Shown in pieces: positions 17,927 through 27,186 of a DNA stretch of 53,662 bases. This DNA comes from Candidatus Bathycorpusculum hydrogenotrophicum (GTDB lineage: Archaea; Thermoproteota; Bathyarchaeia; Bathyarchaeales; Bathycorpusculaceae). Positions within the stretch are counted from its first letter, which is position 1. The number at the start of each line of letters is the position of its first letter. The stretch covers positions 1-53,662 of the forward strand of contig WRCX01000006.1 of NCBI GenBank assembly GCA_009783705.1, given 5' to 3'. The position numbers and the translations under genes are program-made. The notes beneath the pieces are model-generated. The model saw only the letters and a program-made list of their open reading frames with translations, had not been told where the DNA came from and searched no databases.

Positions 17927-19030
17927 TTATGGTTGAGTCGTGTTTATTTCCGTGTTTTTTGCCCAAACTCTGCAGGTGCCTTCATTGCTTACCATGCAGG
18001 CGCCGATTGGTTTTGTTGGGGTGCAGGTTTTGAGAAATAGGGGACATTGGTTGGGTTTGATTTTTCCGACTATGATTTGGTGGCATTGACATCCTTGGGG
18101 TATGTCTTTGCTTTGGATGGGTTTAAGATGATATTTTTTGCGGGCATCGTATTGGGCGAGTTGGTCTTTGAGTTGTAGGGCTGAGTTGTCGAGTTGTCCG
18201 ATGCCTCGCCAAGTGCCTGTTGTGGTGGTGAAGGCTTGGTGGATGGCTTTGAGTGCTTTTTTGTTGCCTTCTGGTTTAACTACGCGGCTATACTCGTTTT
18301 CTAGGTGGGCTTTGTTTGTGTTGTGTTGTTTTAGCAGCATATAGATTGCCATAAGGACGTCGTTGGGTTCAAAGCCTGTCACTACGGTGGGCATTCGGTA
18401 AATTTTTGTGAAGAGTTCATAGGGTTTTAATCCGATTATGGCGCTTACATGGCCGGGTGCGATGAATCCATCGATTTGGAGGTCTTCTATGCCTAGGAGC
18501 ATCTCCATTGCTGGTGGAATTAGGCGGTGGGAAACCAGAAAGCTAAAGTTTGGGGGTAATTCGCTTAGGGCTTCGATTGCGGTAATGGGTGCAGTGGTTT
18601 CAAATCCGACCGCTGAGAACACAAATTCTTTTTGCGGTTCTTTTTTTGCCATCTCGATGGCATCTGAGACTGCATAGACCACCCGTACGTCTGATCCAAT
18701 GGCTTTTGTTTCTATAAGGGTGGCTTGGCTTCCCGGTACGCGCAAAACATCTCCAAAGCAGGTGATGACTTTGCCTTCTTTGGCCAGTTCTATGGTGTGG
18801 TCAATTTCTGAGGCGGGCACAATACATACGGGGCATCCTGGGCCTGCGATAACTTCTATGTTGGAGGGCAGCAGACTACGCAACCCATAGTGGGTTATGG
18901 TCCATTCATGGGTTCCACAGACATGACAGATCTTAATCGGGTCTGCTTTAGCTGTTGTGAGGTTGTGGATTTTTTGAACTATATCTTGTGTTGTTTTCGG
19001 GTTTCTAAACTGCCCCACCATCTCTACCAT
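17927..19030 (-). CDS. hypD: Hydrogenase maturation protein HypD
   Basis: 367 residues. HypD carries a [4Fe-4S] cluster and, with HypC, is the scaffold on which Fe(CN)2CO is assembled. Family motifs are intact: ICHVCGTHEWTI, AGPGCPVCIVP, SAVGFETTAP, and the C-terminal cysteine cluster (GCQCHQIIVGKIKPNQCPLF, then GACMVSNEGTCR). It is the last gene of the hypF-hypC-hypD operon; only 16 bases separate it from hypC. Length is normal. Confidence 0.96.
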   Translation of the reverse strand: MVEMVGQFRNPKTTQDIVQKIHNLTTAKADPIKICHVCGTHEWTITHYGLRSLLPSNIEVIAGPGCPVCIVPASEIDHTIELAKEGKVITCFGDVLRVPGSQATLIETKAIGSDVRVVYAVSDAIEMAKKEPQKEFVFSAVGFETTAPITAIEALSELPPNFSFLVSHRLIPPAMEMLLGIEDLQIDGFIAPGHVSAIIGLKPYELFTKIYRMPTVVTGFEPNDVLMAIYMLLKQHNTNKAHLENEYSRVVKPEGNKKALKAIHQAFTTTTGTWRGIGQLDNSALQLKDQLAQYDARKKYHLKPIQSKDIPQGCQCHQIIVGKIKPNQCPLFLKTCTPTKPIGACMVSNEGTCRVWAKNTEINTTQP

Positions 19031-19046
19031 CGAGAGTCCTCCTCAT

Positions 19047-19271
19047 CTATTCTCCTGCTGAGGCTAAAACTTCTTTCCAGAGGTTTAGGGTTTCTAGGGC
19101 GTCTTTTTCTTCAATCACTTCTATGGCATAGCCTGCGTGAACCAGTACATACTCGCCTATGTTAGCCTCCACAAGTGAGACGTTTATGTCGCGCAGTACA
19201 TTTTGTCCAAAGTCTACTTGGGCTTTTTCACCTTGGAGAGAAATAATTTTTGCGGGAATGGCTAAACACAT
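19047..19271 (-). CDS. hypC: Hydrogenase maturation chaperone HypC
   Basis: 74 residues from the conserved start MCLAIPAKI (ATG 19271; an upstream ATG at 19289 would place the essential N-terminal Cys out of position). Cys2 binds iron and contacts HypD and the hydrogenase large subunit. The rest is the usual small beta-barrel: VDFGQNVLRDINVSLVEA, GEYVLVHAGYAIEVI. It lies between hypF and hypD on the same strand. Confidence 0.96.
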   Translation of the reverse strand: MCLAIPAKIISLQGEKAQVDFGQNVLRDINVSLVEANIGEYVLVHAGYAIEVIEEKDALETLNLWKEVLASAGE

Positions 19272-19324
19272 AAACAAACACCAAATCAAACTGGTTTGGC
19301 GCGATAAAAACAGATTGGTCTAAA

Positions 19325-21604
19325 CTACGAAAATGATGCCGCAACCACCTGACCCAACGAGATCCCCCCATCACCCGCTGGAACGGTTCTGTGCACATAA
19401 AAATCTAACCCCGCAGCTTCAACTCTTTGGCGCATATACCCCGTCAGCAGCTGATTACAGGCAACACCCCCCGTTAACCCAACATTTCTTGTTTTTTGTG
19501 CTTCTGCGGTTTGGATAGCTAACTCTGCTAATCCCCTGCCCAGATAAGCATGAACCGAGCGGGCCAAATTTTCAACCGCTACTCTACCCACTTCCTCATA
19601 AACTGTTCCCATCAACTGAGTAGTATCTAAAACCCCTTTGTGCACAATAGGCTCTAAGCCTAAAACATCTCTGCCCAACAGTGCTGCTGACTCCAACTTG
19701 AGCGCCGGCTCTCCCTCATAGCTACGCTCAAAACAAACCCCCAAAACGGCTGCCGCCGCATCTAACACCCGCCCACAACTGGTCGTCTCAACAAACCCCC
19801 TGCCCGACGTGAGCTGATCGGCTATAAGTTTAGCCTCCCCTTCTCCATGCGGCAGATGAACCCGGTTTTTAATAAGCCACGCCTCCACATCCACCCCTGC
19901 TTTGCCCAGTATACCTGCGGCCATACGCAACGGATAGCGGCTAGCCAAATCTCCCCCCAAAAACGGTTGCGCCTCCAAATGCGCCGACCGACTAAACTCC
20001 GATAAACCATAAACAGTATGCAAAATCTCCCCACCCCACGCCTCACCACCCAAACCATACCCATACCCATCACACACCGCCGCCACCAAACTATCCAACC
20101 CCTGCTCAGCCATCAACGCTACGGCATGCGCATAATGATGCTGCACCAAAACCAACGCCAACCCCCTTGCCTCAGCCATCTCTTTAGCTATCTGAGTGGT
20201 GGTAAATTTAGGATGCATATCACAAGCAACCACCTCAGCTTGAGTGTTTGTAAGATACTGCAGATGACTAAGAGCCTCTTGAAGAAACGCCCGCGTTTCT
20301 AGGTTTTCCACATCCCCTATATGCTGACTGATAAAAGCCCTATCCTCACCCAACACACAAACCGTATTGTTGAGTTCACCCCCCAAACCAACCACACAAC
20401 GCCCAGCCCTATGCTTGAGACGGATCGGCTCAGGAGCATACCCCCGGCCCCGACGCAAAAACACCGCATCAGCGTTGTTATGAACACGCATCACACTATC
20501 ATCACAACGCTGCGCAATTCTTCTATTATGAAACAGAAAATAATCCACCGACTCCCCCAGAACTCTGAGAGCCTCAGCGTTATCTTTCACTATGGGCTGA
20601 TTAGCAGGATTCGCACTGGTCATAACAAACGCATCATCATCCACCTGATCAAAGAGCATATAGTGCAAAGCAGTGTAGGGCAACATAACCCCAATATTAT
20701 GAAGCCCCGGTGCAACCAAACCCGAAAAATCACAGATCTTTTTTTTAGAGAGCAAAACTATGGGGCGCTGAGGCGAAACAAGTAGCTGCCGCTCAATAGT
20801 GCTCACCTCACAAACCTCCTCAATTGCCTCCAAACTCTTAGCCATAACCGCAAACGGCTTCTCATGTCGATGCTTGGTTTCTCTGAGTCTCAAAAGCGGA
20901 GCCTCAAGTGTTGTAGACGCCGCAATATGGAACCCTCCATATCCTTTGATAGCCAAAATTTTACCTCTTGAGAGCAACTTGCCTGCCTCTCGAACCGGAT
21001 CACCAATCTCTATGGGATCACCTTTGTTGGTTGTGAGATAAACCTGAGGCCCACAAACAGGACACGCCATAGTCTGAGCATGAAACCGCCGATTCACCGG
21101 GTTTTTGTACTCCTCTCTGCAAGCGTTACATAGAGCAAACTCGTGCATAGCGGTGTTCTCCCGATCATAGGGAAGCCGATCAATTATGGTAAACCGAGGC
21201 CCACAATCCGTACAAGTTATAAAAAAATAATCCTGCCGCCGATCCACTACATCACAAAGCTCCCCTAAGCATTGATTGCAAACAGCAATATCAGCGGGAA
21301 TGATTGAACCTCCAATCTCACCCTCTTGCACGCTCTCAAAAATACTAAAACTACTATACTGATTAACACCTTGCAATTCCGTTTTTTTGATTTGCTCAAT
21401 TCTTGCCCTCGGCGGCTTCTCCTCTATCAACACCGCCATAAACCGCTCAATATTTTGGGCACTGCCCTCAACTAGTATCTCAACTCCAGCATCCCCTCTG
21501 TTACGAACATACCCAACTAAGCCCTGATTAACCGCAGTACGATAAACAAAGGGACGAAAACCAACACCTTGAACAATACCTAATACAGTGAGTTTAACAC
21601 GCAA
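19325..21604 (-). CDS. hypF: Carbamoyltransferase HypF
   Basis: 759 residues, full length. It hydrolyses carbamoyl phosphate and transfers the carbamoyl group via an adenylate to the C-terminal Cys of HypE. Domains in order: acylphosphatase-like (GIVQGVGFRPFVYR, residues about 1-90), two Cys4 zinc fingers (about 105-185: CNQC, CTDC, CNAC, CPVC), YrdC-like domain (about 200-380), and a Kae1-like domain (about 390-759) with HHYAHAVALMAEQ, DGYGYG and the closing GLTGGVACNQLL and GDGGISLGQ. First gene of the minus-strand hypF-hypC-hypD operon. No hydrogenase structural genes and no hypA or hypB are in the window. Confidence 0.96.
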   Translation of the reverse strand: MRVKLTVLGIVQGVGFRPFVYRTAVNQGLVGYVRNRGDAGVEILVEGSAQNIERFMAVLIEEKPPRARIEQIKKTELQGVNQYSSFSIFESVQEGEIGGSIIPADIAVCNQCLGELCDVVDRRQDYFFITCTDCGPRFTIIDRLPYDRENTAMHEFALCNACREEYKNPVNRRFHAQTMACPVCGPQVYLTTNKGDPIEIGDPVREAGKLLSRGKILAIKGYGGFHIAASTTLEAPLLRLRETKHRHEKPFAVMAKSLEAIEEVCEVSTIERQLLVSPQRPIVLLSKKKICDFSGLVAPGLHNIGVMLPYTALHYMLFDQVDDDAFVMTSANPANQPIVKDNAEALRVLGESVDYFLFHNRRIAQRCDDSVMRVHNNADAVFLRRGRGYAPEPIRLKHRAGRCVVGLGGELNNTVCVLGEDRAFISQHIGDVENLETRAFLQEALSHLQYLTNTQAEVVACDMHPKFTTTQIAKEMAEARGLALVLVQHHYAHAVALMAEQGLDSLVAAVCDGYGYGLGGEAWGGEILHTVYGLSEFSRSAHLEAQPFLGGDLASRYPLRMAAGILGKAGVDVEAWLIKNRVHLPHGEGEAKLIADQLTSGRGFVETTSCGRVLDAAAAVLGVCFERSYEGEPALKLESAALLGRDVLGLEPIVHKGVLDTTQLMGTVYEEVGRVAVENLARSVHAYLGRGLAELAIQTAEAQKTRNVGLTGGVACNQLLTGYMRQRVEAAGLDFYVHRTVPAGDGGISLGQVVAASFS

Positions 21605-21867
21605 AGAGCAGGCCTACCTATTCAAAGTCCATGTTTTCTCTTATGTATTTCGTAAAAACTCTGTCTGAGCCTTAAAATTAGAACCAGTGATGGCCCCTTA
21701 GTAATCTATTGCCTTATAGCCAAGCCAATGGAGCAACATGGAAACAATCACAAGTAAACACATTCTCCAAAGCCTCTGCGAAAAGCAAATCATTGTCATC
21801 AAATATGCGGCTGGTTTTTAAGCAGTGCTTGTAACGATAATACTATCCAACCTCCCCAAGGAATCGT

Positions 21868-22080
21868 ATGAAACTCTTAACGTTTAGTGTTGTATTCATA
21901 TTGACCGTTTGCCTAGTCTTTGCAGGTCTCATTTTGTTTCCTGATATTTTGGGACAAGCGGCAACTCAGAATAACGAAATCGTTTTCGGTCTCTTTTTAG
22001 GTCCCTTTTGTGTATTGTTTGTTTTGGGATGGTTAGGTGAAAAATTGATACTCAAACTCTTCCAGAAAAACCCTGACTAA
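21868..22080 (+). CDS. Small two-helix membrane protein (70 aa)
   Basis: Not recognised. Two hydrophobic helices (residues about 3-25 and 40-62) are separated by a short polar loop (GQAATQNNE), and the C-terminus is basic (KLILKLFQKNPD). The ATG follows CCCCAAGGAATCGT, with AAGGA as a fair ribosome binding site. It may be co-transcribed with the next gene 48 bases downstream. Confidence 0.55.
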   Translation: MKLLTFSVVFILTVCLVFAGLILFPDILGQAATQNNEIVFGLFLGPFCVLFVLGWLGEKLILKLFQKNPD

Positions 22081-22128
22081 CTCAGCACTCTCAAATACTG
22101 AATGTTTTTATGTTGTGTGGGGTCAATT

Positions 22129-22584
22129 TTGTTAGGTGTTGATCTCTTGCAAAAATCACAGATATTTGATCTGCTTAACAAAAATCTCGTGTTCTTTTTG
22201 GCAACTGTAGAAGGAACTGAACCTCGTGTTCGAGGCATGATGCTCTATAGAGCCGATGAATCAGGCATTATCTTCCACACAGGCCCACAAAAAGAGGTAT
22301 ATCATCAAATTCTAAAGAATCCCCATGTGCAAATGTGCTTCTACGATGCAACCCAAAACATACAAATTCGCGTGCGCGGCACCCTTGAAAAATTGGATGA
22401 CCCAGCCCTCAAAGATGAAATAACCAACCATCCTACCCGTGTTTTTATGCAAAGCTGGAAAGCCAATTGTGCCACCAAGCAGGATTTCTATAACATGTTT
22501 TCTGTTTTCCGCCTAAAAAACGGCATAGCAAACATATGGACCTTTGCCGCCAATTTTGCACCCAAAGAAGACATTCCACTCTAA
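22129..22584 (+). CDS. Pyridoxamine 5'-phosphate oxidase-like flavin-binding protein
   Basis: About 151 residues of the split-barrel PNPOx-like superfamily, which bind FMN or F420 and often act as small reductases or heme-handling proteins. Seen: LLNKNLVFFLATVEGTEPRVRGMML (first strands), FHTGPQKEVYHQILKNPHVQMCFYD, IRVRGTLE, and the C-terminal helix. TTG 22129, behind GGGGT, is favoured over ATG 22102 because the extra residues are poorly protein-like. The substrate is unknown; true PNPOx activity in vitamin B6 synthesis is unlikely for this short branch. Confidence 0.75.
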   Translation: MLGVDLLQKSQIFDLLNKNLVFFLATVEGTEPRVRGMMLYRADESGIIFHTGPQKEVYHQILKNPHVQMCFYDATQNIQIRVRGTLEKLDDPALKDEITNHPTRVFMQSWKANCATKQDFYNMFSVFRLKNGIANIWTFAANFAPKEDIPL

Positions 22585-22719
22585 TTCAACCTCCTCTTCA
22601 TTTATCTATGGTCTCTGAGTTTCAAGTGACTGCTTGGCTCTAAATGGGCTTCGCATTTTCATAAAATTTGACACGAAGTTTGTGTCGAGGAAACCTTATT
22701 TATACTGTGAATAGAGAAA

Positions 22720-23655
22720 ATGGATATGAATCTGTTTGAATTGCGCGATCGGGTACTAACGTTGCCGATGTTTGAAAAAAGAATGGATCTTTTAGAAAAG
22801 GAGATTTTGGAGGCAACAAGTACTGTCTCTGTTTTGCTTCGGCGCTATGAGCAGGATTGTCGTGATGTGCAACGTATACAAAAAAATTCACTTTCGGCTT
22901 TCATGTTTAAAATAGCCGGAAAATATGATGGCAAACTGGAAAAAGAGCAACGCAAGGAAATAGACGCCAAGCTTGCGTATGACCGTGCCGTTACAAATCT
23001 TGTGTGTCTTGAGCAGGAGAAAACTGAACTGGCTTTCGACATTTTATCCTTGCAAGCTGACAAAGAAACCTACCAAACAGAACTGGAAAACAAGCGGAGC
23101 GATGTCAGCAACCAGCAAGTTGCGTCAGAAGGCGCGCAATATGTAGAATTGGAAACTGAACGAAATGCTATCATTGCGCAAATAACTGAGATTGAACAGG
23201 CGATTACTGCCTTAGCTCATGCTAAATCAACGGTAAAAACTATGCTTAAATCCCTCAAAAGTGCCCAGAATTGGGCAACATATGATGCATTCACACGGGG
23301 CGGCATCATCACTCACGTGAAAAAATATTCTCATATTGACGAAGCGGAAAAAAATTATCACCTTCTCTCATCGCAATTAAGCAATTTACAATCTGAACTC
23401 AACGATGTTGAGGGTTTGACCGTGTCGGGGTTCAACGAAATCTCCTCTAGTCAACGTACCATCGATTTTTGGTTCGATAACATCTTTACCGACTTATCAA
23501 TACGCAACCAAGTCAAAGACAACGCAGAGCAGATGAACCGCTTGCTAACTAACATGAATACAATTGAGACGTCGCTTAACTCAAAATTGAACCAAAAATC
23601 AGAAGAGCTACTGAAAAATAGACACCGCGAAGAAGAATTTCTCCTATCCCTCTAA
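22720..23655 (+). CDS. Coiled-coil protein of unknown function (311 aa)
   Basis: Soluble, without signal or membrane helices. Long helices with heptad character run from about residue 15 to 60, 70 to 130 and 135 to 175, and again near the C-terminus (KDNAEQMNRLLTNMNTIETSLNSKL). A central less helical segment (AQNWATYDAFTRGGIITHVKKYSHIDEAEKNY) may be a conserved functional patch. Residues YDGKLEKEQRK suggest a charged loop between helices. The start could be ATG 22720 or 22726. I do not recognise the family; similar proteins occur in bacteria and archaea as uncharacterised coiled-coil genes. Confidence 0.6.
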   Translation: MDMNLFELRDRVLTLPMFEKRMDLLEKEILEATSTVSVLLRRYEQDCRDVQRIQKNSLSAFMFKIAGKYDGKLEKEQRKEIDAKLAYDRAVTNLVCLEQEKTELAFDILSLQADKETYQTELENKRSDVSNQQVASEGAQYVELETERNAIIAQITEIEQAITALAHAKSTVKTMLKSLKSAQNWATYDAFTRGGIITHVKKYSHIDEAEKNYHLLSSQLSNLQSELNDVEGLTVSGFNEISSSQRTIDFWFDNIFTDLSIRNQVKDNAEQMNRLLTNMNTIETSLNSKLNQKSEELLKNRHREEEFLLSL

Positions 23656-23706
23656 GCGATGAATACACCCATAGCAAAGCAATTGCAAATCTGCTTCTTT
23701 TCTTTT

Positions 23707-25053
23707 TTAGCGTAGTTTCATAAGGATCATTTCAGCTGCTAGGATCATGGGTTCCCAGGTTTCGCATAGGGGTGGTGCGTAGGCGGTGTCTGCTTTGGCG
23801 AGTTCTTGGATGGTCATGCCTTGTTGGATGGCAAAGGAGAGACTGTTTATGCGCTGAGTGACTTCTTCGCCTCCAACGATTTGAGCGCCGATGATGCGTT
23901 TGGATTCTTTTTCGACAACGAGTTTGATTTTTATGGGTTTGGTGCCTGGGAAATAGCTGGCTCTGGTTTTACTGCTCACAGTTGCAGTGATAACTTCGAT
24001 ACGGTTGCGCTGTGCGGCAGTCTGAGTTAGTCCGGTGTTGGCTACTTGGATATCAAAGAGCTGGGTGACCGCTGAGGCTAAAACACCGTTAAATAGGCTG
24101 TAGTCGCCGCCTGCGTTTGTGCCTGCCACTTTGCCTTCTCTTACTGCAATAGTGCCCAGTTGCGCGCAGGTGGGGCGATGGGTGATTAGGCTGGGGGCTT
24201 CGGCACAGTCGCCCACAGCGTAAACGTCTTTGATCTCAGTTTCCATGCGTGCATTTGTTTTAATTGCTTGGGTTTCGCCTAAGGGGATATTGGCTTCTTT
24301 GGCGAGGTTGGTTGATGCGCGCACCCCAAAGGCACTGATAATCAGATCTGCCTCGAGAACTTGTCCGTTTGCTTTGACTGCGCTGATTTGGGTTTCGCCT
24401 AAAAATTCTTCTACTATGGTGTTTAGCAGAATTGTTATTCCTTTTTCTTCGAGGTGTTGCTGAATTAGCTTTGCCATATCAGCATCGAGAAATTGAGGTA
24501 GAATCTGTGGTAGCATCTCAACTACGGTAACTTTGAGTCCCCGCTCCACTAAGCCTGCGCTTAGTTCTAGTCCGATGAGTCCTGCGCCCATAATAAGAGC
24601 TGATTGGGCACCTGCTTTTATGGCGGCATCGATTTTTTCGCCATCTTCGAGGGTGCGAAGCGAGTGAATGCCTGCTTTTTCTTTTCCTTTTATGGACGGC
24701 ATAAAGGGTTCTGCGCCGGTGGCAATCACCAAGGTATCGTAGGGTAGGCTTTGGGTGCTGTTTTCTTTGGTTTGGATCGTTAGGGTTTTGTCTTTGGTGT
24801 TTATGGCGCTAACTTTGGTTTGGGTGCGCAGATCTAGTTTTTGCATCTGGAAAAATGCTGGGGGATAAACCACTAAATCTCTAAAGTTGGGGATGTGTCC
24901 AGCTATGACAAAGGGCAGGCCACATCGGCTATATCCCGCGGTCTTTTCTTGAGTGATAAGAATGATTTCTGCGGTGCGGTCTTTTTTACGTGCGGCTGCG
25001 GCTGCTTCTATACCTGCTGCACTAGCTCCAATAATAACTATTTGCCGCACCAT
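23707..25053 (-). CDS. CoA-disulfide reductase / NADH oxidase-like flavoprotein
   Basis: About 448 residues. FAD-dependent pyridine nucleotide-disulfide oxidoreductase of the single-cysteine branch. FAD motif IVIIGASAAGIEAAAAA at the N-terminus, redox-active Cys in YSRCGLPFVIAG, NAD(P)-binding GAGLIGLELSAGL, second FAD motif VYAVGDCAE, and a C-terminal dimerisation domain with IIGAQIVGG. Enzymes of this group reduce CoA disulfide, polysulfide or oxygen with NAD(P)H; the single Cys rules out a glutathione-reductase mechanism. ATG 25053 starts directly at the FAD motif; an upstream start 12 bases earlier abuts gcvH. It is the second gene of a two-gene operon with gcvH. Confidence 0.85.
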   Translation of the reverse strand: MVRQIVIIGASAAGIEAAAAARKKDRTAEIILITQEKTAGYSRCGLPFVIAGHIPNFRDLVVYPPAFFQMQKLDLRTQTKVSAINTKDKTLTIQTKENSTQSLPYDTLVIATGAEPFMPSIKGKEKAGIHSLRTLEDGEKIDAAIKAGAQSALIMGAGLIGLELSAGLVERGLKVTVVEMLPQILPQFLDADMAKLIQQHLEEKGITILLNTIVEEFLGETQISAVKANGQVLEADLIISAFGVRASTNLAKEANIPLGETQAIKTNARMETEIKDVYAVGDCAEAPSLITHRPTCAQLGTIAVREGKVAGTNAGGDYSLFNGVLASAVTQLFDIQVANTGLTQTAAQRNRIEVITATVSSKTRASYFPGTKPIKIKLVVEKESKRIIGAQIVGGEEVTQRINSLSFAIQQGMTIQELAKADTAYAPPLCETWEPMILAAEMILMKLR

Positions 25054-25065
25054 ATTCTTCGCCAA

Positions 25066-25491
25066 TTATTCTTGGTTTGCTGTTGTTGTTTGTGTTCTGT
25101 GCCACTCAACCGCTTTGTCAAAATCCATAAGATTGGCTAGATCGCCCTCTATGTTGCTGGGGTTGATGAGGAGTAGCCAGCCTTTATCGTAGGGGTCGTC
25201 GTTTAGCATCTCGGGGTTGGATTGGACTTCTTCGTTGACTTCTACGATGGTTCCGCTAATGGCTGCAATCAAATCTGAAACTGATTTTACTGATTCAAGA
25301 GTTCCAAAGGGTTCGCCTTGTTTGACCTCGGTGCCTTTACTGGGAAGTTCGGCGTAGACGATTTCGCGCAGTGCTTTTTGGGCATAATCGGTAATACCTA
25401 CCCGGGCTTTGCCGTCTTCAATTTTAACCCAGGCAAAATCTTTGCTATAGTAGAGGCCCTCGGGCACTTCGTACTGTTCAACTCTAACCAT
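25066..25491 (-). CDS. gcvH: Glycine cleavage system H protein (lipoyl carrier)
   Basis: 141 residues. Carries lipoate on the lysine of the motif GTLESVKSVSDL and shuttles aminomethyl groups between GcvP, GcvT and the dihydrolipoyl dehydrogenase. The hybrid-motif fold is complete: FAWVKIEDGKARVGITDYAQ, GTIVEVNEEV, NDDPYDKGWLLLI. The C-terminal tail of about 20 residues beyond the domain is longer than usual. No gcvP or gcvT is nearby; the adjacent gene is a flavin disulfide oxidoreductase, so this carrier may serve lipoate-linked redox chemistry or a glycine pathway encoded elsewhere. Confidence 0.94.
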   Translation of the reverse strand: MVRVEQYEVPEGLYYSKDFAWVKIEDGKARVGITDYAQKALREIVYAELPSKGTEVKQGEPFGTLESVKSVSDLIAAISGTIVEVNEEVQSNPEMLNDDPYDKGWLLLINPSNIEGDLANLMDFDKAVEWHRTQTTTANQE

Positions 25492-25562
25492 AACTGTAGC
25501 TTCCTAAGATAACCAACAGAGAAAGCCTATAAAAGGTTTAGTGGGAAAGAAGATGAGCGGGG

Positions 25563-26645
25563 TTAGCGTTCGCGTTTTCCTGCAATCCACTCTTCGGTCC
25601 ATTGGTGTGCTTGGCTGTCTGGGATTTGTTTGGGTGGATGCTTGAAGGCATATGCAGGCATGCTGATTAGCGCACCGCTGAGTTTGCGATCTAGAGCGAT
25701 TTTTGCAGCTCGGATAAGATCAATGACGACACCGCCACTGTTGGGGCTGTCTTCAACTTCGAGTTTAACGCTTATGTTTATGGGGCGGTTGCCAAACTTG
25801 CGGCCTTTGAGACTTATGTAGCAGATTTTTTTATTCCCCAAAAATTCCACATAATCGCTTGGACCAATACGGGTTGGCACTGCATAGGGCACCAAGCTGG
25901 TCACGGCCTCAGTTTTGCTAATACGCTTAGACTTGAGGCGGTGTTCTTCTGTCATGTTTTGGAAATCAGTATCGCCGCCCAAGTTTAGTTGATAGGTTTC
26001 ATCAACGATGACTCCGCGATCAATGCAGAGCCGCACAAGGTTGCGATGCAGTATGGTTGCGCCCACTTGGCTTTTGATGTCATCGCCCAAAACTGGTAAT
26101 CCGGCGGCTTCAAATTTCTTAGGCCACTCCCCTGAGGCATCTGAGCCAATGAATTCAGGCATACAATTAACAAATGCACACCCCGCATCTAGGGCACACT
26201 GAGCATAAAACCGACTTGCATCATGGCTGCCCACCGGCAGATAATTAATTATAACCTCTGCTTTGGCATCTTTTAGGGTTTGAACGACGCTTTCTTTGGT
26301 TGCACTGTCATCATAGACATTAAAAACCTCACGCATATGAGTTGCAACACCATCCAAGATAGGTGCAGGTGAAACCTTTACACCCAAATAGGGAACATCA
26401 GAGAATTTCTCACACACATTAGGTTTTATCCAGATGGCTTCTGAAAGATCTTTGCCAATTTTATCCTTATTAACTTCAAAGGCAGCGACAAAAACTATGT
26501 CACGAATATGGTAACCGCCAAAGTTAACATGCATCAAGCCGGGAACTGACTCAGTCTCTTTTGCGTCTTTGTAATACTGAGTTCCCTGCACAAGAGTACA
26601 CGCGCTGTTACCAACGCCAACGATTGCTACACGAATCTGAGGCAT
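25563..26645 (-). CDS. ino1: myo-Inositol-1-phosphate synthase
   Basis: 360 residues. Converts glucose 6-phosphate to inositol 1-phosphate with NAD, the first step towards archaetidylinositol lipids or inositol-based solutes. Seen: N-terminal NAD site VAIVGVGNSACTLVQG, YLPVGSHDASRFYAQCALDAGCAFVNCMPE, DDIKSQVGATILHR (contains the catalytic Lys region), NLGGDTDFQNM, and SVKLEVEDSPNSGGVVIDLIRAAKIA. The length matches the compact archaeal/actinobacterial form. It stands as a single gene between the gcvH operon and peroxiredoxin. Confidence 0.93.
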   Translation of the reverse strand: MPQIRVAIVGVGNSACTLVQGTQYYKDAKETESVPGLMHVNFGGYHIRDIVFVAAFEVNKDKIGKDLSEAIWIKPNVCEKFSDVPYLGVKVSPAPILDGVATHMREVFNVYDDSATKESVVQTLKDAKAEVIINYLPVGSHDASRFYAQCALDAGCAFVNCMPEFIGSDASGEWPKKFEAAGLPVLGDDIKSQVGATILHRNLVRLCIDRGVIVDETYQLNLGGDTDFQNMTEEHRLKSKRISKTEAVTSLVPYAVPTRIGPSDYVEFLGNKKICYISLKGRKFGNRPINISVKLEVEDSPNSGGVVIDLIRAAKIALDRKLSGALISMPAYAFKHPPKQIPDSQAHQWTEEWIAGKRER

Positions 26646-26745
26646 AAACAGTTACTCCAATGCTTAATTTATTGTAGGCTAATGGTTAGGTGCTCTATAA
26701 CTATTTTGTTTATTATACCCCTTGATCGGCTGATAACTGTGTATG

Positions 26746-27186
26746 TTAGCTTATTTTTGTTAGAATATCTTGGATTTCCCCATAGTCTGGTTCCATCGCA
26801 GGATTTGGCGCAACCCAGATGTAGCGCACTATGCCCTCTTTGTCTAGTATGAATATGGCATGCCTGGGAGGTTCTAAACCATAGCGTTTACTGGTTTCAC
26901 GGTCAGGATCACTTAAAATTGGATACGGTAGCCGATTTTTCTTCGCAAAATCCCTATTTGCTATGGGATCATCAACGCGCACTCCAATAACTTGTGCCTC
27001 TAGATTTGTATAGCGCGCCATAGAATCTCTAAAGGTACATGCTTCTTTGGTGCAGGTCAAAGTAAAGGCGCCTACAAAAAAGGCCAAAACAACTTTGTTC
27101 CCCGAAAACTCATGTAAACTAACAGGCGCCATATCTACATTGAGCAGAGTGAAATCTGGGGCGCTATCACCAATTTTGATTGCCAT
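26746..27186 (-). CDS. Peroxiredoxin (AhpC/TSA family)
   Basis: 146 residues, thioredoxin fold. Reduces peroxides with a peroxidatic Cys in the loop AFTLTCTKEACTFRD; a second Cys follows five residues later (TCTKEAC), as in the Bcp/PrxQ-like atypical 2-Cys group. Other landmarks: GDSAPDFTLLN at the N-terminus and LPYPILSDPDRETSKRYGL. The reductant may be the FTR/glutaredoxin-type proteins encoded 4 kb downstream, but that link is inference. A TATA-like box lies about 33 bases upstream. Confidence 0.9.
   Translation of the reverse strand: MAIKIGDSAPDFTLLNVDMAPVSLHEFSGNKVVLAFFVGAFTLTCTKEACTFRDSMARYTNLEAQVIGVRVDDPIANRDFAKKNRLPYPILSDPDRETSKRYGLEPPRHAIFILDKEGIVRYIWVAPNPAMEPDYGEIQDILTKIS

Noticed and set aside
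17778-17966. 62-residue minus-strand frame at the hypD 3' end
   Set aside because: It overlaps the 42-residue plus-strand candidate and the terminator hairpin and has no protein-like pattern.
21738-21821. 27-residue plus-strand frame before the small membrane protein
   Set aside because: Too short, no ribosome binding site and no conserved feature; probably chance.
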